Numbered from the stretch's first letter, positions 1 to 6,603 are shown. The stretch: DNA of 7,914 nucleotides from Ruminococcus sp. (GCA_031262625.1 JAISHJ010000019.1:1-7914), one strand, 5' to 3'. Notes: generated from the letters alone by a model not told the origin. Translations and numbers: made by a program.

Positions 1-5
1 AACCA

Positions 6-893
6 TTATATTAAGCCGACTTTTTCCATTGAAGCTTTGAGTTTTGAGAGATTATCTTCTTCCATAGGAACAAGCGGAAGCCGCATAGTATCTTCGCATA
101 GCTTCATAAGTGCAGCCGCTTGCTTCACAGGAATCGGATTTGTGTCGATAAAAAGGCTGTTCGCAAGTTCAAGGTATTTATTCATCAGCTTTGCCGCTTC
201 CGGATAATTTCCGTCAAGCGCAAGCTTTGCAATGTTGTGTGTAACTTTAGGAACAATGTTTGAAAGAACGCTCACAACGCCCTTTCCGCCCATAGCAATC
301 ATAGGCAGAAACTGGTCGTCGTTACCGCTGTAGACATTAAGGTTATCTCCGCATACAGCAAAAATTTTCGCAATAAGCGAGAAATTTCCGCTTGCTTCCT
401 TAACCGAATTAATCATCGGATGAGCCGAAAGTTCCTTATAAGTATTAATTTCGATACTTATGCCTGTTCTCGGAGGAACATTATAGAGCATAATAGGAAT
501 ATTAACCGCATCGGCGGTATGTGTAAAGTGCTTTACCAAGCCTTTTTGGGATGATTTGTTATAATAAGGGGTGACAAGAAGCAGAGCATCCGCTCCGACA
601 GCTTCCGCTGATTTTGAAAGTTCGGTTGCGTAATAAGTATCGTTGCTCCCCGTCCCCGCTATAACAGGAACACGCTTTGCCGTACGATTTACACAGTACT
701 TTATACATTCAATGTGTTCCTCATCGGACATGGTTGAAGCTTCGCCGGTAGTTCCGCAAACGACAATCGCATCAATCCCCTCGGCAATCTGAAAATCAAT
801 CAGCTTGCCGAAAGTCTCAAAATCTAACTTTCCGTCCGGGAACATCGGGGTAATTATAGCCGTTGCCGCCCCGGTAAAAATAGTTTTTTTCAT
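6..893 (-). CDS. dapA: 4-hydroxy-tetrahydrodipicolinate synthase
   Basis: Condenses pyruvate with aspartate semialdehyde in the cytoplasm, the first committed step to diaminopimelate and lysine. The 295-residue product is the usual family length and forms a single (beta/alpha)8 barrel of the DapA/NAL family. Visible active-site residues, by motif alignment to the E. coli enzyme, are the GTTGE loop (Thr48, Thr49), Tyr111 in TPYY, Tyr137 in YNVPPRTG, Arg142, and the Schiff-base Lys165 in SVKEASGN. The ATG has a strong Shine-Dalgarno (AAAGGTG, 5 nt spacing), which fixes the start. It follows asd on the same strand after 83 bp with no clear promoter or terminator between, so the two are probably cotranscribed. 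The position matching E. coli Glu84, an allosteric lysine-binding residue, is Tyr88, and the position of Ser48 is Ala52. This suggests, but does not prove, weak or absent lysine inhibition. The product identification is secure. Confidence 0.97.
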   Translation of the reverse strand: MKKTIFTGAATAIITPMFPDGKLDFETFGKLIDFQIAEGIDAIVVCGTTGEASTMSDEEHIECIKYCVNRTAKRVPVIAGTGSNDTYYATELSKSAEAVGADALLLVTPYYNKSSQKGLVKHFTHTADAVNIPIMLYNVPPRTGISIEINTYKELSAHPMINSVKEASGNFSLIAKIFAVCGDNLNVYSGNDDQFLPMIAMGGKGVVSVLSNIVPKVTHNIAKLALDGNYPEAAKLMNKYLELANSLFIDTNPIPVKQAAALMKLCEDTMRLPLVPMEEDNLSKLKASMEKVGLI

Positions 894-919
894 ATTATCA
901 CCTTTTGTATAAGCTGTTA

Positions 920-947
920 GTCAGTGCAACCTTAGCCGCAAGCAGTT
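920..947 (-). repeat. Degenerate second copy of the asd 3' end in the asd-dapA spacer
   Basis: Plus-strand bases 930-947 match bases 991-1008, inside the end of asd, at 16 of 18 positions. Bases 920-929 match 976-985, which span the asd stop codon, at 9 of 10. The copy lacks 5 bases (986-990) between the two blocks. On the minus strand the copy reads Leu-Leu-Ala-Ala-Lys, like the end of asd, and both mismatches in the longer block fall at third codon positions (GCA/GCG and GCC/GCT) and are silent. This looks like a relic of a duplication or of an allele exchange at the asd 3' end. A chance match cannot be excluded at this length. Confidence 0.55.
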
Positions 948-976
948 TACTATAAGAAAGCTGCCTGTACAAACCG

Positions 977-2059
977 TCAGTCCAAATATCCCTTGGCTGC
1001 AAGCAGTTCCGCCATGAGAACGCCGCCGCCTGCTGCGCCGCGAAGAGTATTATGTGAAAGGCAGACGAATTTATAGTCGAAAATGCTGTCGTCGCGAAGT
1101 CTACCGATTGATACTGCCATACCGTGTTCAAGATCGCGGTCAAGTTTTGTCTGCGGGCGGTTATCCTCGTCAAAATAGTAAAGAAAATGTTTAGGAGCAG
1201 AAGGGAGACCTAATTTTTGCGGTTCACCTTCGTATTCCCGCCATATTTTTATCATCTGTTCTTTAGTAGGTTTATTCTTAAACGAAACCGAAACCGCCGC
1301 CATATGTCCGTCCGTAACGGGAACACGATAACACTGTGCCGAAATTATCGGGCTTGTTGCCGGGACGATTTTTCCGTCAATAAGTTTCCCCCAGATTTTG
1401 AGCGGCTCCTGCTCTGATTTTTCATCCTCGCCGCCGATAAAAGGAATAACATTGTCAACAATTTCGGGCATGGTCTCAAAAGTCTTCCCTGCGCCGGAAA
1501 TTGCCTGATAAGTACAAACTGTGGATTTCGTTACCTCAAACTCTTCCATAAGCGGATGGAAAGCCGGAACATAACTCTGTATAGAGCAGTTCGACTTCAC
1601 CGCGATAAATCCGCGCTTTGTACCGAGCCGCTTACGCTGTGAAGCGATAACTTCCGCGTGCGAAGGATTAATTTCGGGAATTATCATCGGTACATCGTCC
1701 GTCATTCTATATGCGGAGTTGTTAGACATAACGGGACACTCAAGTTTAGCGTACGCTTCTTCAAGCGCCTTAATTTCAGCCTTCGGCATATTAACGGCAC
1801 AGAACACAAAATCGACTGACTTCGCAATCTTTTCCATATCAGCCGCCGCATCCATGACAATCATTTCGGCGAATTTTTCAGGCAGCGGAGTCTTCATTGC
1901 CCAGCGTTTTGCCGCCGCTTCCGAATATTTTTTCCCTGCCGAGGAGGGAGATGCCGCCAAAACCGTAACGTTAAACCACGGGTGATTCTCAAGCAGGGTT
2001 AGAAGCCTTTGCCCTACCATCCCCGTTGCTCCGATTATTCCGACGTTAAATTTCTTCAT
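977..2059 (-). CDS. asd: Aspartate-semialdehyde dehydrogenase, archaeal/fungal-type branch
   Basis: Reduces aspartyl-4-phosphate to aspartate 4-semialdehyde with NADPH, the branch-point metabolite for lysine/diaminopimelate, threonine and methionine. The 360-residue product has an N-terminal Rossmann domain with GATGMVG at residues 10-16, the catalytic Cys158 in SNCS, the QAISGAG motif at 185-191, Arg245 in YRVPV and the probable catalytic base His252 in DGH. Motifs such as SNNSAYRM and DVPMIIPEIN, together with the length, resemble the archaeal/eukaryotic branch of the family rather than the classical enterobacterial one. The subfamily call rests on recognition only. The ATG is preceded by GGTGA with 7 nt spacing. 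It is first in a probable asd-dapA operon, so its product is passed directly to the next enzyme. A strong promoter candidate lies about 150 bp upstream, leaving a long leader. Confidence 0.96.
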   Translation of the reverse strand: MKKFNVGIIGATGMVGQRLLTLLENHPWFNVTVLAASPSSAGKKYSEAAAKRWAMKTPLPEKFAEMIVMDAAADMEKIAKSVDFVFCAVNMPKAEIKALEEAYAKLECPVMSNNSAYRMTDDVPMIIPEINPSHAEVIASQRKRLGTKRGFIAVKSNCSIQSYVPAFHPLMEEFEVTKSTVCTYQAISGAGKTFETMPEIVDNVIPFIGGEDEKSEQEPLKIWGKLIDGKIVPATSPIISAQCYRVPVTDGHMAAVSVSFKNKPTKEQMIKIWREYEGEPQKLGLPSAPKHFLYYFDEDNRPQTKLDRDLEHGMAVSIGRLRDDSIFDYKFVCLSHNTLRGAAGGGVLMAELLAAKGYLD

Positions 2060-2076
2060 TTTCTTTTCACCGTTTT

Positions 2077-2101
2077 CAATAGAATTTACACTAAACTATT
2101 G
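2077..2101 (-). promoter_or_regulatory. Inverted repeat just upstream of the asd Shine-Dalgarno
   Basis: The arms CAATAG (2077-2082) and CTATTG (2096-2101) are perfect complements. Inside them TTTA (2085-2088) and TAAA (2092-2095) also pair, with a CAC triloop and a 2-nt bulge, making a 10-bp imperfect stem. In asd mRNA the hairpin would end about 5 nt before the GGTGA ribosome site. As DNA, the dyad overlaps the -35 box of the queA promoter candidate, so it could instead be a repressor operator. No T-tract follows, so it is not a terminator. Its function is unknown. Confidence 0.45.
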
Positions 2102-2127
2102 CCTTTTATATTAATATGTAGTATAAT
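2099..2127 (+). promoter_or_regulatory. Candidate sigma-A promoter for queA-tgt-mntP
   Basis: TTGCCT at 2099-2104 (4 of 6 to consensus) is followed after exactly 17 bp by a perfect TATAAT at 2122-2127. Transcription would begin near 2134 and leave a leader of about 135 nt before the queA ATG. The region is AT-rich, so lone -10 matches are cheap, but the spacing and the -35 make this the best plus-strand candidate in the gap. The leader shows no preQ1 riboswitch signature. Confidence 0.55.
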
Positions 2128-2138
2128 AGTATGGTAAT

Positions 2139-2179
2139 TTAAATTTTATGCCACAGTTATTTACGCTTCATAAATTTAA
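2139..2179. repeat. AT-rich inverted repeat in the asd/queA intergenic region
   Basis: TTAAATTTTATG (2139-2150) and CATAAATTTAA (2169-2179) are complementary over 11 bp with one bulged base, separated by an 18-nt loop. It lies in the stretch that would be transcribed in both directions from the two facing promoter candidates, so it could fold in either leader RNA. The arms are almost all A and T, so the stem is weak and could be fortuitous in such AT-rich DNA. Confidence 0.35.
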
Positions 2180-2213
2180 CAGAAAAGCTGTCGAATAATT
2201 ATGCTATTTTTAT

Positions 2214-2242
2214 ATTGTATCATAATTGTTCATTAATGTCAA
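2214..2242 (-). promoter_or_regulatory. Candidate sigma-A promoter for asd-dapA, extended -10
   Basis: On the minus strand a perfect TTGACA (2242-2237) is followed after 17 bp by TACAAT (2219-2214), and the spacer ends in TGA, an extended -10 element. It is the best promoter match I see in the window. Transcription would start near 2207, about 148 nt before the asd ATG. It lies closer to queA than to asd and points towards the queA promoter candidate. Confidence 0.75.
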
Positions 2243-2268
2243 TATACAAGGATTAAAAACTTTTAAAA

Positions 2269-3333
2269 ATGCAAAAATCTGATTTTTATTATCATCTTCC
2301 CGAGGAGCTTATTGCACAAACCCCTGTCAGTCCGCGAAATTCCTCAAAGTTAATGTGTATAGACCGCGATTCGGGCGAAATTACTCATAAGCAATTTTTC
2401 GATCTTGAAAATATGCTCCGTCCCGGCGATCTGCTTGTCATGAACGACTCCAGAGTTATCCCGGCAAGACTATACGGCGAAAAAGACACAGGCGCACGGG
2501 TAGAATTCCTGCTCCTTAAAGCGAAAGGCTTTAATGTTTGGGAAACTCTTGTAAAGCCGGGAAAGCGCGCCCATAAAGGCGGGCGTTTTGTATTCGGTGA
2601 CGGACTTCTTAAGGGCGAAATTTTAGAGAGCGTTAATGACGGCAACCGTTTAGTTAAATTTTCGGGTGATTTTCAAACACAGGCAGAATTTTATAATTTA
2701 CTTGAAAAAATCGGGCAGATGCCGCTTCCGCCGTATATTACTAAAAAGCTTGAAGATAACGAACGTTACCAGACTGTCTATTCAAATGAACTCGGTTCTG
2801 CCGCCGCGCCGACTGCCGGGCTTCATTTTACCCCCGAACAGCTTCTTAACATCCGCAAAAAGGGTGTAGATACCGCTTTCGTTACCCTCCATGTGGGGCT
2901 TGGTACATTCCGCCCGGTTAAGGAAAACAACATTTTAAGACATAAAATGCATACCGAACATTACTTTATTCCCGCCGAGACCGCCGAAAAAGTTATAAGG
3001 ACAAAGATTTCCGGCGGGCGTGTAATCTGTGTCGGGACAACTTCTTGCAGAACCCTCGAAAGTGCCTTTGATTTGAGTTTTTCCTCACAGGATTTTTCCG
3101 ACATGGAAGTAACCGCAAGGGACCTTTCCGGCGATACCGATATTTTTATCTATCCCGGCTATGAATTTAAGATAACGGACGGACTTATCACGAATTTTCA
3201 CCTGCCGGAATCGACCTTAATCATGCTCGTATCGGCATTTTTAGGTTATGAAAAAACCCTTTCCGCATATAAAAATGCCGTGAGTGAAAAATATCGCTTC
3301 TTCTCCTTCGGCGATGCTATGTTTATTATTTAA
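2269..3333 (+). CDS. queA: S-adenosylmethionine:tRNA ribosyltransferase-isomerase
   Basis: Transfers and rearranges the ribosyl group of S-adenosylmethionine onto preQ1 already in tRNA, giving epoxyqueuosine at wobble position 34. The 354-residue product is full length. It opens with the family start (KSDFYYHLPEELIAQTP) and carries GDLLVMNDSRVIPARL at 53-68, GSAAAPTAGLHFT at 176-188, LHVGLGTFRPV at 207-217, CVGTTSCRTLES at 254-265 and TDGLITNFHLPESTLIMLVSAF at 303-324, all typical of QueA. The ATG is the only plausible start because an in-frame stop (TAA, 2254-2256) lies just upstream. The nearest Shine-Dalgarno-like sequence, AAGGA at 2248-2252, is 16 nt away, which is unusually far. tgt follows after 8 nt, so the two consecutive queuosine steps are coupled in one operon. 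The identification is secure. Confidence 0.97.
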   Translation: MQKSDFYYHLPEELIAQTPVSPRNSSKLMCIDRDSGEITHKQFFDLENMLRPGDLLVMNDSRVIPARLYGEKDTGARVEFLLLKAKGFNVWETLVKPGKRAHKGGRFVFGDGLLKGEILESVNDGNRLVKFSGDFQTQAEFYNLLEKIGQMPLPPYITKKLEDNERYQTVYSNELGSAAAPTAGLHFTPEQLLNIRKKGVDTAFVTLHVGLGTFRPVKENNILRHKMHTEHYFIPAETAEKVIRTKISGGRVICVGTTSCRTLESAFDLSFSSQDFSDMEVTARDLSGDTDIFIYPGYEFKITDGLITNFHLPESTLIMLVSAFLGYEKTLSAYKNAVSEKYRFFSFGDAMFII

Positions 3334-3341
3334 GAGGATTT

Positions 3342-4472
3342 ATGTACAGACTGATAAAAAAAGACGGCTTGTCGCGGTTGGGCGAATTTCAAACCGTTCA
3401 CGGCACATTCTCCACTCCCTGTTTCATGAATGTGGGAACCGCCGCGGCAATTAAGGGCGGAATTTCGTCGATTGACCTTCGGGACTTAAAAACTCAGGTT
3501 GAACTTTGCAATACTTACCACCTTGAACTTCGCCCGGGAAGCGAAATAATTAAAAAATGCGGCGGCTTACATAAGTTCATGAACTGGGATAAGCCTATCT
3601 TAACCGACAGCGGCGGCTTTCAGGTATTTTCCCTCGCGAAACTGCGTAAAATAAAGGAAGAGGGCGTTTACTTCGCCTCCCATATCGACGGCAGACGAAT
3701 TTTCATGGGTCCGGAAGAAAGTATGCAGATTCAGTCGAATTTAGGTTCGACAATTGCAATGGCTTTCGATGAATGTGTTGAAAATCCTGCGCCGTATGAC
3801 TATGTGAAAGCTTCCTGTGAACGTACGACACGATGGCTTGTGCGCTCTAAAGCCGCAATGGAAAAGCTTAACCTATTGCCCGATACTATTAATAAAAGCC
3901 AGCTTCTTTTCGGTATAAACCAAGGTTCAACGTATGAAGACCTTCGCATTGCTCATATGAATGAAATTGCTGAGATTGACCTTGACGGTTACGCAATCGG
4001 CGGGCTTGCGGTTGGCGAATCTGCTGACGAGATGTACAGGATTATCGAAGCGGTAGAACCTCATATGCCGCAAACAAAAATCCGTTATCTTATGGGCGTG
4101 GGAACTCCGCAAAATATCATTGAAGCAGTTTATCGCGGAATTGACCTTTTTGACTGTGTAATGCCCTCGCGGAACGCCCGCCACGGCACGGTTTTCACAT
4201 GGAAGGGTTATATGCACCTCCCGAACAAGTCACACGAAACGGACATGAGTCCGCTTGATTCGGAATGTGATTGCCCGACCTGTAAAAATTTCTCCAGAGC
4301 GTACCTCAGACATCTTTTTAAGGCGAATGAGCAGCTTGCAGGGCGGCTTGCTGTTACGCATAATCTTTATTTTTACAACACATTAACAGAACGAATCCGC
4401 GAAGCAATAAAAGCGGGAAATTTCACGGAATTCCGTAACAAATACTCCCCGCTTTTATCAACACGACTGTAG
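3342..4472 (+). CDS. tgt: tRNA-guanine(34) transglycosylase
   Basis: Exchanges guanine 34 for the queuine precursor preQ1 in tRNAs for Asp, Asn, His and Tyr, the step before QueA. The 376-residue product is the standard bacterial length. Motif alignment to the E. coli enzyme gives Asp89 in TDSGGFQ as general acid/base, Asp271 in FDCVMPS as nucleophile, SRNAR (276-280) as the wobble-base recognition segment (usually TRNAR), and Cys309, Cys311, Cys314 and His340 as the structural zinc site. All catalytic and metal residues are present. A GAGG Shine-Dalgarno at 3334-3337 just follows the queA stop, and the spacing to the ATG is good. The stop codon overlaps the Shine-Dalgarno of the next gene, which suggests translational coupling to mntP. 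Confidence 0.98.
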   Translation: MYRLIKKDGLSRLGEFQTVHGTFSTPCFMNVGTAAAIKGGISSIDLRDLKTQVELCNTYHLELRPGSEIIKKCGGLHKFMNWDKPILTDSGGFQVFSLAKLRKIKEEGVYFASHIDGRRIFMGPEESMQIQSNLGSTIAMAFDECVENPAPYDYVKASCERTTRWLVRSKAAMEKLNLLPDTINKSQLLFGINQGSTYEDLRIAHMNEIAEIDLDGYAIGGLAVGESADEMYRIIEAVEPHMPQTKIRYLMGVGTPQNIIEAVYRGIDLFDCVMPSRNARHGTVFTWKGYMHLPNKSHETDMSPLDSECDCPTCKNFSRAYLRHLFKANEQLAGRLAVTHNLYFYNTLTERIREAIKAGNFTEFRNKYSPLLSTRL

Positions 4473-4476
4473 AGGA
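4471..4476 (+). promoter_or_regulatory. Ribosome binding site that fixes the mntP TTG start
   Basis: AGAGGA overlaps the tgt stop codon (TAG, 4470-4472). Its GAGG core sits 8 nt before TTG at 4484, an ideal distance, while the first in-frame ATG (4499) is 23 nt away. TTG is therefore the likelier start, and ribosomes ending tgt would be placed to reinitiate there. Confidence 0.75.
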
Positions 4477-4483
4477 AATTATT

Positions 4484-5041
4484 TTGGGCTTTCTTGATAT
4501 GCTCCTAATCTCAATCGGCGACTCAATGGATGCTTTCGCCGTTTCCGCCGCAAATTCAATCGGGAAGAAGGGCGGTATCGCAAAAACTTTTGTACTTCCG
4601 CCGATAATTTTCGGACTTTTTCAAGGTTCGATGGTTACTATCGGCTTCTTTTTAGGTTCGTTTTTCACCGGCATTATCGGAAAATATGCCGGAATAGCCG
4701 CTCTCGTAATTTTATGTATTCTCGGCGGGAAAATGATTTTTGATTCGGTAAAGAGTAAAAATGAAAGTGTAAACTCCCCTCCGAAGATAACGATACCGTC
4801 GCGTTTGGTTTCGGGGCTTGCGACAAGCATTGACGCCCTCGCAATCGGAGTAAGTATGAGTTTTCTTGCCGTAAATATTGTCTTTTTCGCGCTCTTTAAC
4901 TGTATAGTCACACTCATAATCTGTGCGATAGGCTGTCTTCTCGGGCGCGGTATAGGGAAACTCCTCGGGAGCAAAGCAGAAATTATCGGCGGACTTATCC
5001 TAATCGGAATAGGAATTAAGATTTTTGTTGAAAGCCTTTAG
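4484..5041 (+). CDS. mntP: Manganese efflux pump, MntP family, TTG start
   Basis: Inner-membrane exporter that lowers cytoplasmic Mn2+. The 185-residue product matches the family length and its two-repeat plan of about six membrane helices. Each repeat carries its acidic motif, Asp16 in SMDAFAVS and Asp117 in SIDALAIGVS, matching the Asp pair known to be needed in E. coli MntP. FGLFQG at 43-48 and GGKMI at 81-85 are also family features. The TTG start places the first helix at the usual distance from the N-terminus and is backed by the ribosome site over the tgt stop. MntP genes are often controlled by a manganese riboswitch in their own leader, but here only 11 nt separate it from tgt, so any control must come through the queA-tgt transcript. 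Transport of another divalent ion is possible. Confidence 0.92.
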   Translation: MGFLDMLLISIGDSMDAFAVSAANSIGKKGGIAKTFVLPPIIFGLFQGSMVTIGFFLGSFFTGIIGKYAGIAALVILCILGGKMIFDSVKSKNESVNSPPKITIPSRLVSGLATSIDALAIGVSMSFLAVNIVFFALFNCIVTLIICAIGCLLGRGIGKLLGSKAEIIGGLILIGIGIKIFVESL

Positions 5042-6570
5042 TAGTAGATATAAACCGTATTTACACCGGTTTGATCTATATACACATATAATATATCGTC
5101 AATCACTACAGTATCACAGACTCCTACTTCTGAGAAATGCTCTTTGATAAATTCTTCGCTGTCAAAGTCCTTTTCATTTTTAATGATATTGATATGTATA
5201 CCTTCATAAAGCCTCAGATATTCCTTTATGGCATTTGTATTTATACCCGGTCTGAAATATTCACCGTTGTAGTATGCATATCCATATGATAACACTCTTG
5301 TATCCATTCCGTCTCTGAACCCTTCTGTATGCTCAATAGCATCAGCAACTTTACAGTATTGGGTATGAACATTAACGGACATATCATGAAATTTTGTGTA
5401 ACCGACATTTACACGTACTGTCAATGTAAATACGAGCAGAATTGCCGCAACAGCAGCGATTCTTTTTATTATTACGTGTGAAATATAATCCTTGTAATTA
5501 TTTATGATAATTACAAATCCGACGGGAATAAGTATATATTGCTGCTGCATCATTTTATGGTAATAGCCTTGACCGAGCGGTGACATAATATTTAATGCTA
5601 TTGTTAATGCTAAGATTGAAATAACTGCAATTAATGTGTTTATCAGAAAATGCGAACGCGTTTTTTTATCAACTATACTTTTATTTAGGTTGTTAAAATT
5701 TTTATAAATTATAGAAATTGTTATAAAACATAATGTTAAAATTGATACTAAAGCTATAATTCCGATATTACCGAAACCTATTAGGTACTTTTCAGTAACT
5801 AAAATTGAATACATCTGGGCGATAGAACCCGAAAAGTTAAATAATGAAATAAGCCGAGGTATTGAAACAAGCGAATCTATGTTCTGATACGATGCTATAT
5901 CTGTATTTAAAACATTAAGTATTAAGTAGTTAACTATAAGATAAAGTAAAACACCTCCGCCGCCTGTTATTATCAGTCTGCCGTAGTACTTAAAATTTAT
6001 ATTATTTGATATAGCATCGCAAAAAACGATTAACACACACGCAGAAATCGCAAACATAATAAAAGCTTGATAAATTGCGAGTGATACACAGAACAATATA
6101 ATTCCGGGAATAAAACCGAACTTGTATCTTTTTGTGAGTAAAAGTGCAAATACAGAACAAAACAATGCAAATGCATATGCATCTCCTGCAAAGCTGTAAA
6201 TTATAAAATAACCGATTGTAGGAGTAACTGTCATTAATGCCGATATTAAGCCGGCGGTAAATTTATCCTTAATATCAAAAAGTGAAACAACCGCGGCAGA
6301 AGTTAACGCTATGAAGATAAGTATTATTAATCCGTTTATCCACGGTATATGTAAATCCGATGAGAGCGAACCGAAAACACCTAAAAGGAATCGTCCGGAC
6401 GATACAGTATCTTTTAATGCTTCATGCTGATAAATAGTGTCGTGGATAAGAAAAAACTCCGTCATCCCCATCATATGACATATAAAGCCCGAAATGAGTG
6501 AGACAATGATTGCTACTCTGATAACAGTTGGGATTTTTTTGAGTCTATTAGTGATAAATGTTATATCCAT
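5038..6570 (-). CDS. GtrII-family membrane glucosyltransferase-like protein
   Basis: A 510-residue polytopic membrane protein resembling the GtrII glucosyltransferase family, whose members transfer glucose from a lipid-linked donor to cell-surface glycans. The actual acceptor cannot be read here. There are about ten hydrophobic segments (roughly 17-37, 78-98, 103-125, 131-146, 152-184, 198-221, 264-288, 308-328, 344-356 and 369-388), then a soluble tail at about 390-510. Family-like stretches are HDTIYQHEALKDTVSSGRF near 43-61, PWINGL at 76-81, SFAGDAYAFALF near 126-137 and SLAIYQAF near 163-170. The ATG has only a weak GGA element, but a good promoter lies about 30 nt upstream. The gene is more AT-rich than its neighbours (for example 8 of 60 bases are G or C at 5701-5760), consistent with transfer. 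No flippase or other glycan gene lies beside it. The family is likely and the substrate unknown. Confidence 0.75.
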   Translation of the reverse strand: MDITFITNRLKKIPTVIRVAIIVSLISGFICHMMGMTEFFLIHDTIYQHEALKDTVSSGRFLLGVFGSLSSDLHIPWINGLIILIFIALTSAAVVSLFDIKDKFTAGLISALMTVTPTIGYFIIYSFAGDAYAFALFCSVFALLLTKRYKFGFIPGIILFCVSLAIYQAFIMFAISACVLIVFCDAISNNINFKYYGRLIITGGGGVLLYLIVNYLILNVLNTDIASYQNIDSLVSIPRLISLFNFSGSIAQMYSILVTEKYLIGFGNIGIIALVSILTLCFITISIIYKNFNNLNKSIVDKKTRSHFLINTLIAVISILALTIALNIMSPLGQGYYHKMMQQQYILIPVGFVIIINNYKDYISHVIIKRIAAVAAILLVFTLTVRVNVGYTKFHDMSVNVHTQYCKVADAIEHTEGFRDGMDTRVLSYGYAYYNGEYFRPGINTNAIKEYLRLYEGIHINIIKNEKDFDSEEFIKEHFSEVGVCDTVVIDDILYVYIDQTGVNTVYIYY

Positions 6571-6603
6571 AATTACTAATCCAATTCAATATGTAGTGAA
6601 TCA

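Noticed and set aside
904..973. TTTGTA/TACAAA inverted pair at the two ends of the asd-dapA spacer as mobile-element termini
   Set aside because: The arms are only 6 bp, do not extend, and no target-site duplication or transposon-like content is visible. Chance is the simplest reading.
898..1173. 91-codon minus-strand frame overlapping the asd end and the asd-dapA spacer
   Set aside because: It lies mostly in another frame of asd, has no ribosome site of its own and no family resemblance. Its only interest is the Leu-Leu-Ala-Ala-Lys end, explained by the duplicated asd tail.
2060..2213. Lysine riboswitch or T-box in the asd leader
   Set aside because: The leader is too AT-rich and lacks the conserved core sequences and the T-box motif, and no terminator hairpin with a T-tract is present.
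2128..2268. preQ1 riboswitch in the queA leader
   Set aside because: The aptamer's conserved loop and pseudoknot sequence, and a short hairpin close to the ribosome site, are not visible. These genes also act downstream of preQ1 synthesis.
4440..4484. Manganese (yybP-ykoY) riboswitch before mntP
   Set aside because: Only 11 nt lie between tgt and mntP, and the tgt coding sequence is intact, so there is no space for the aptamer.
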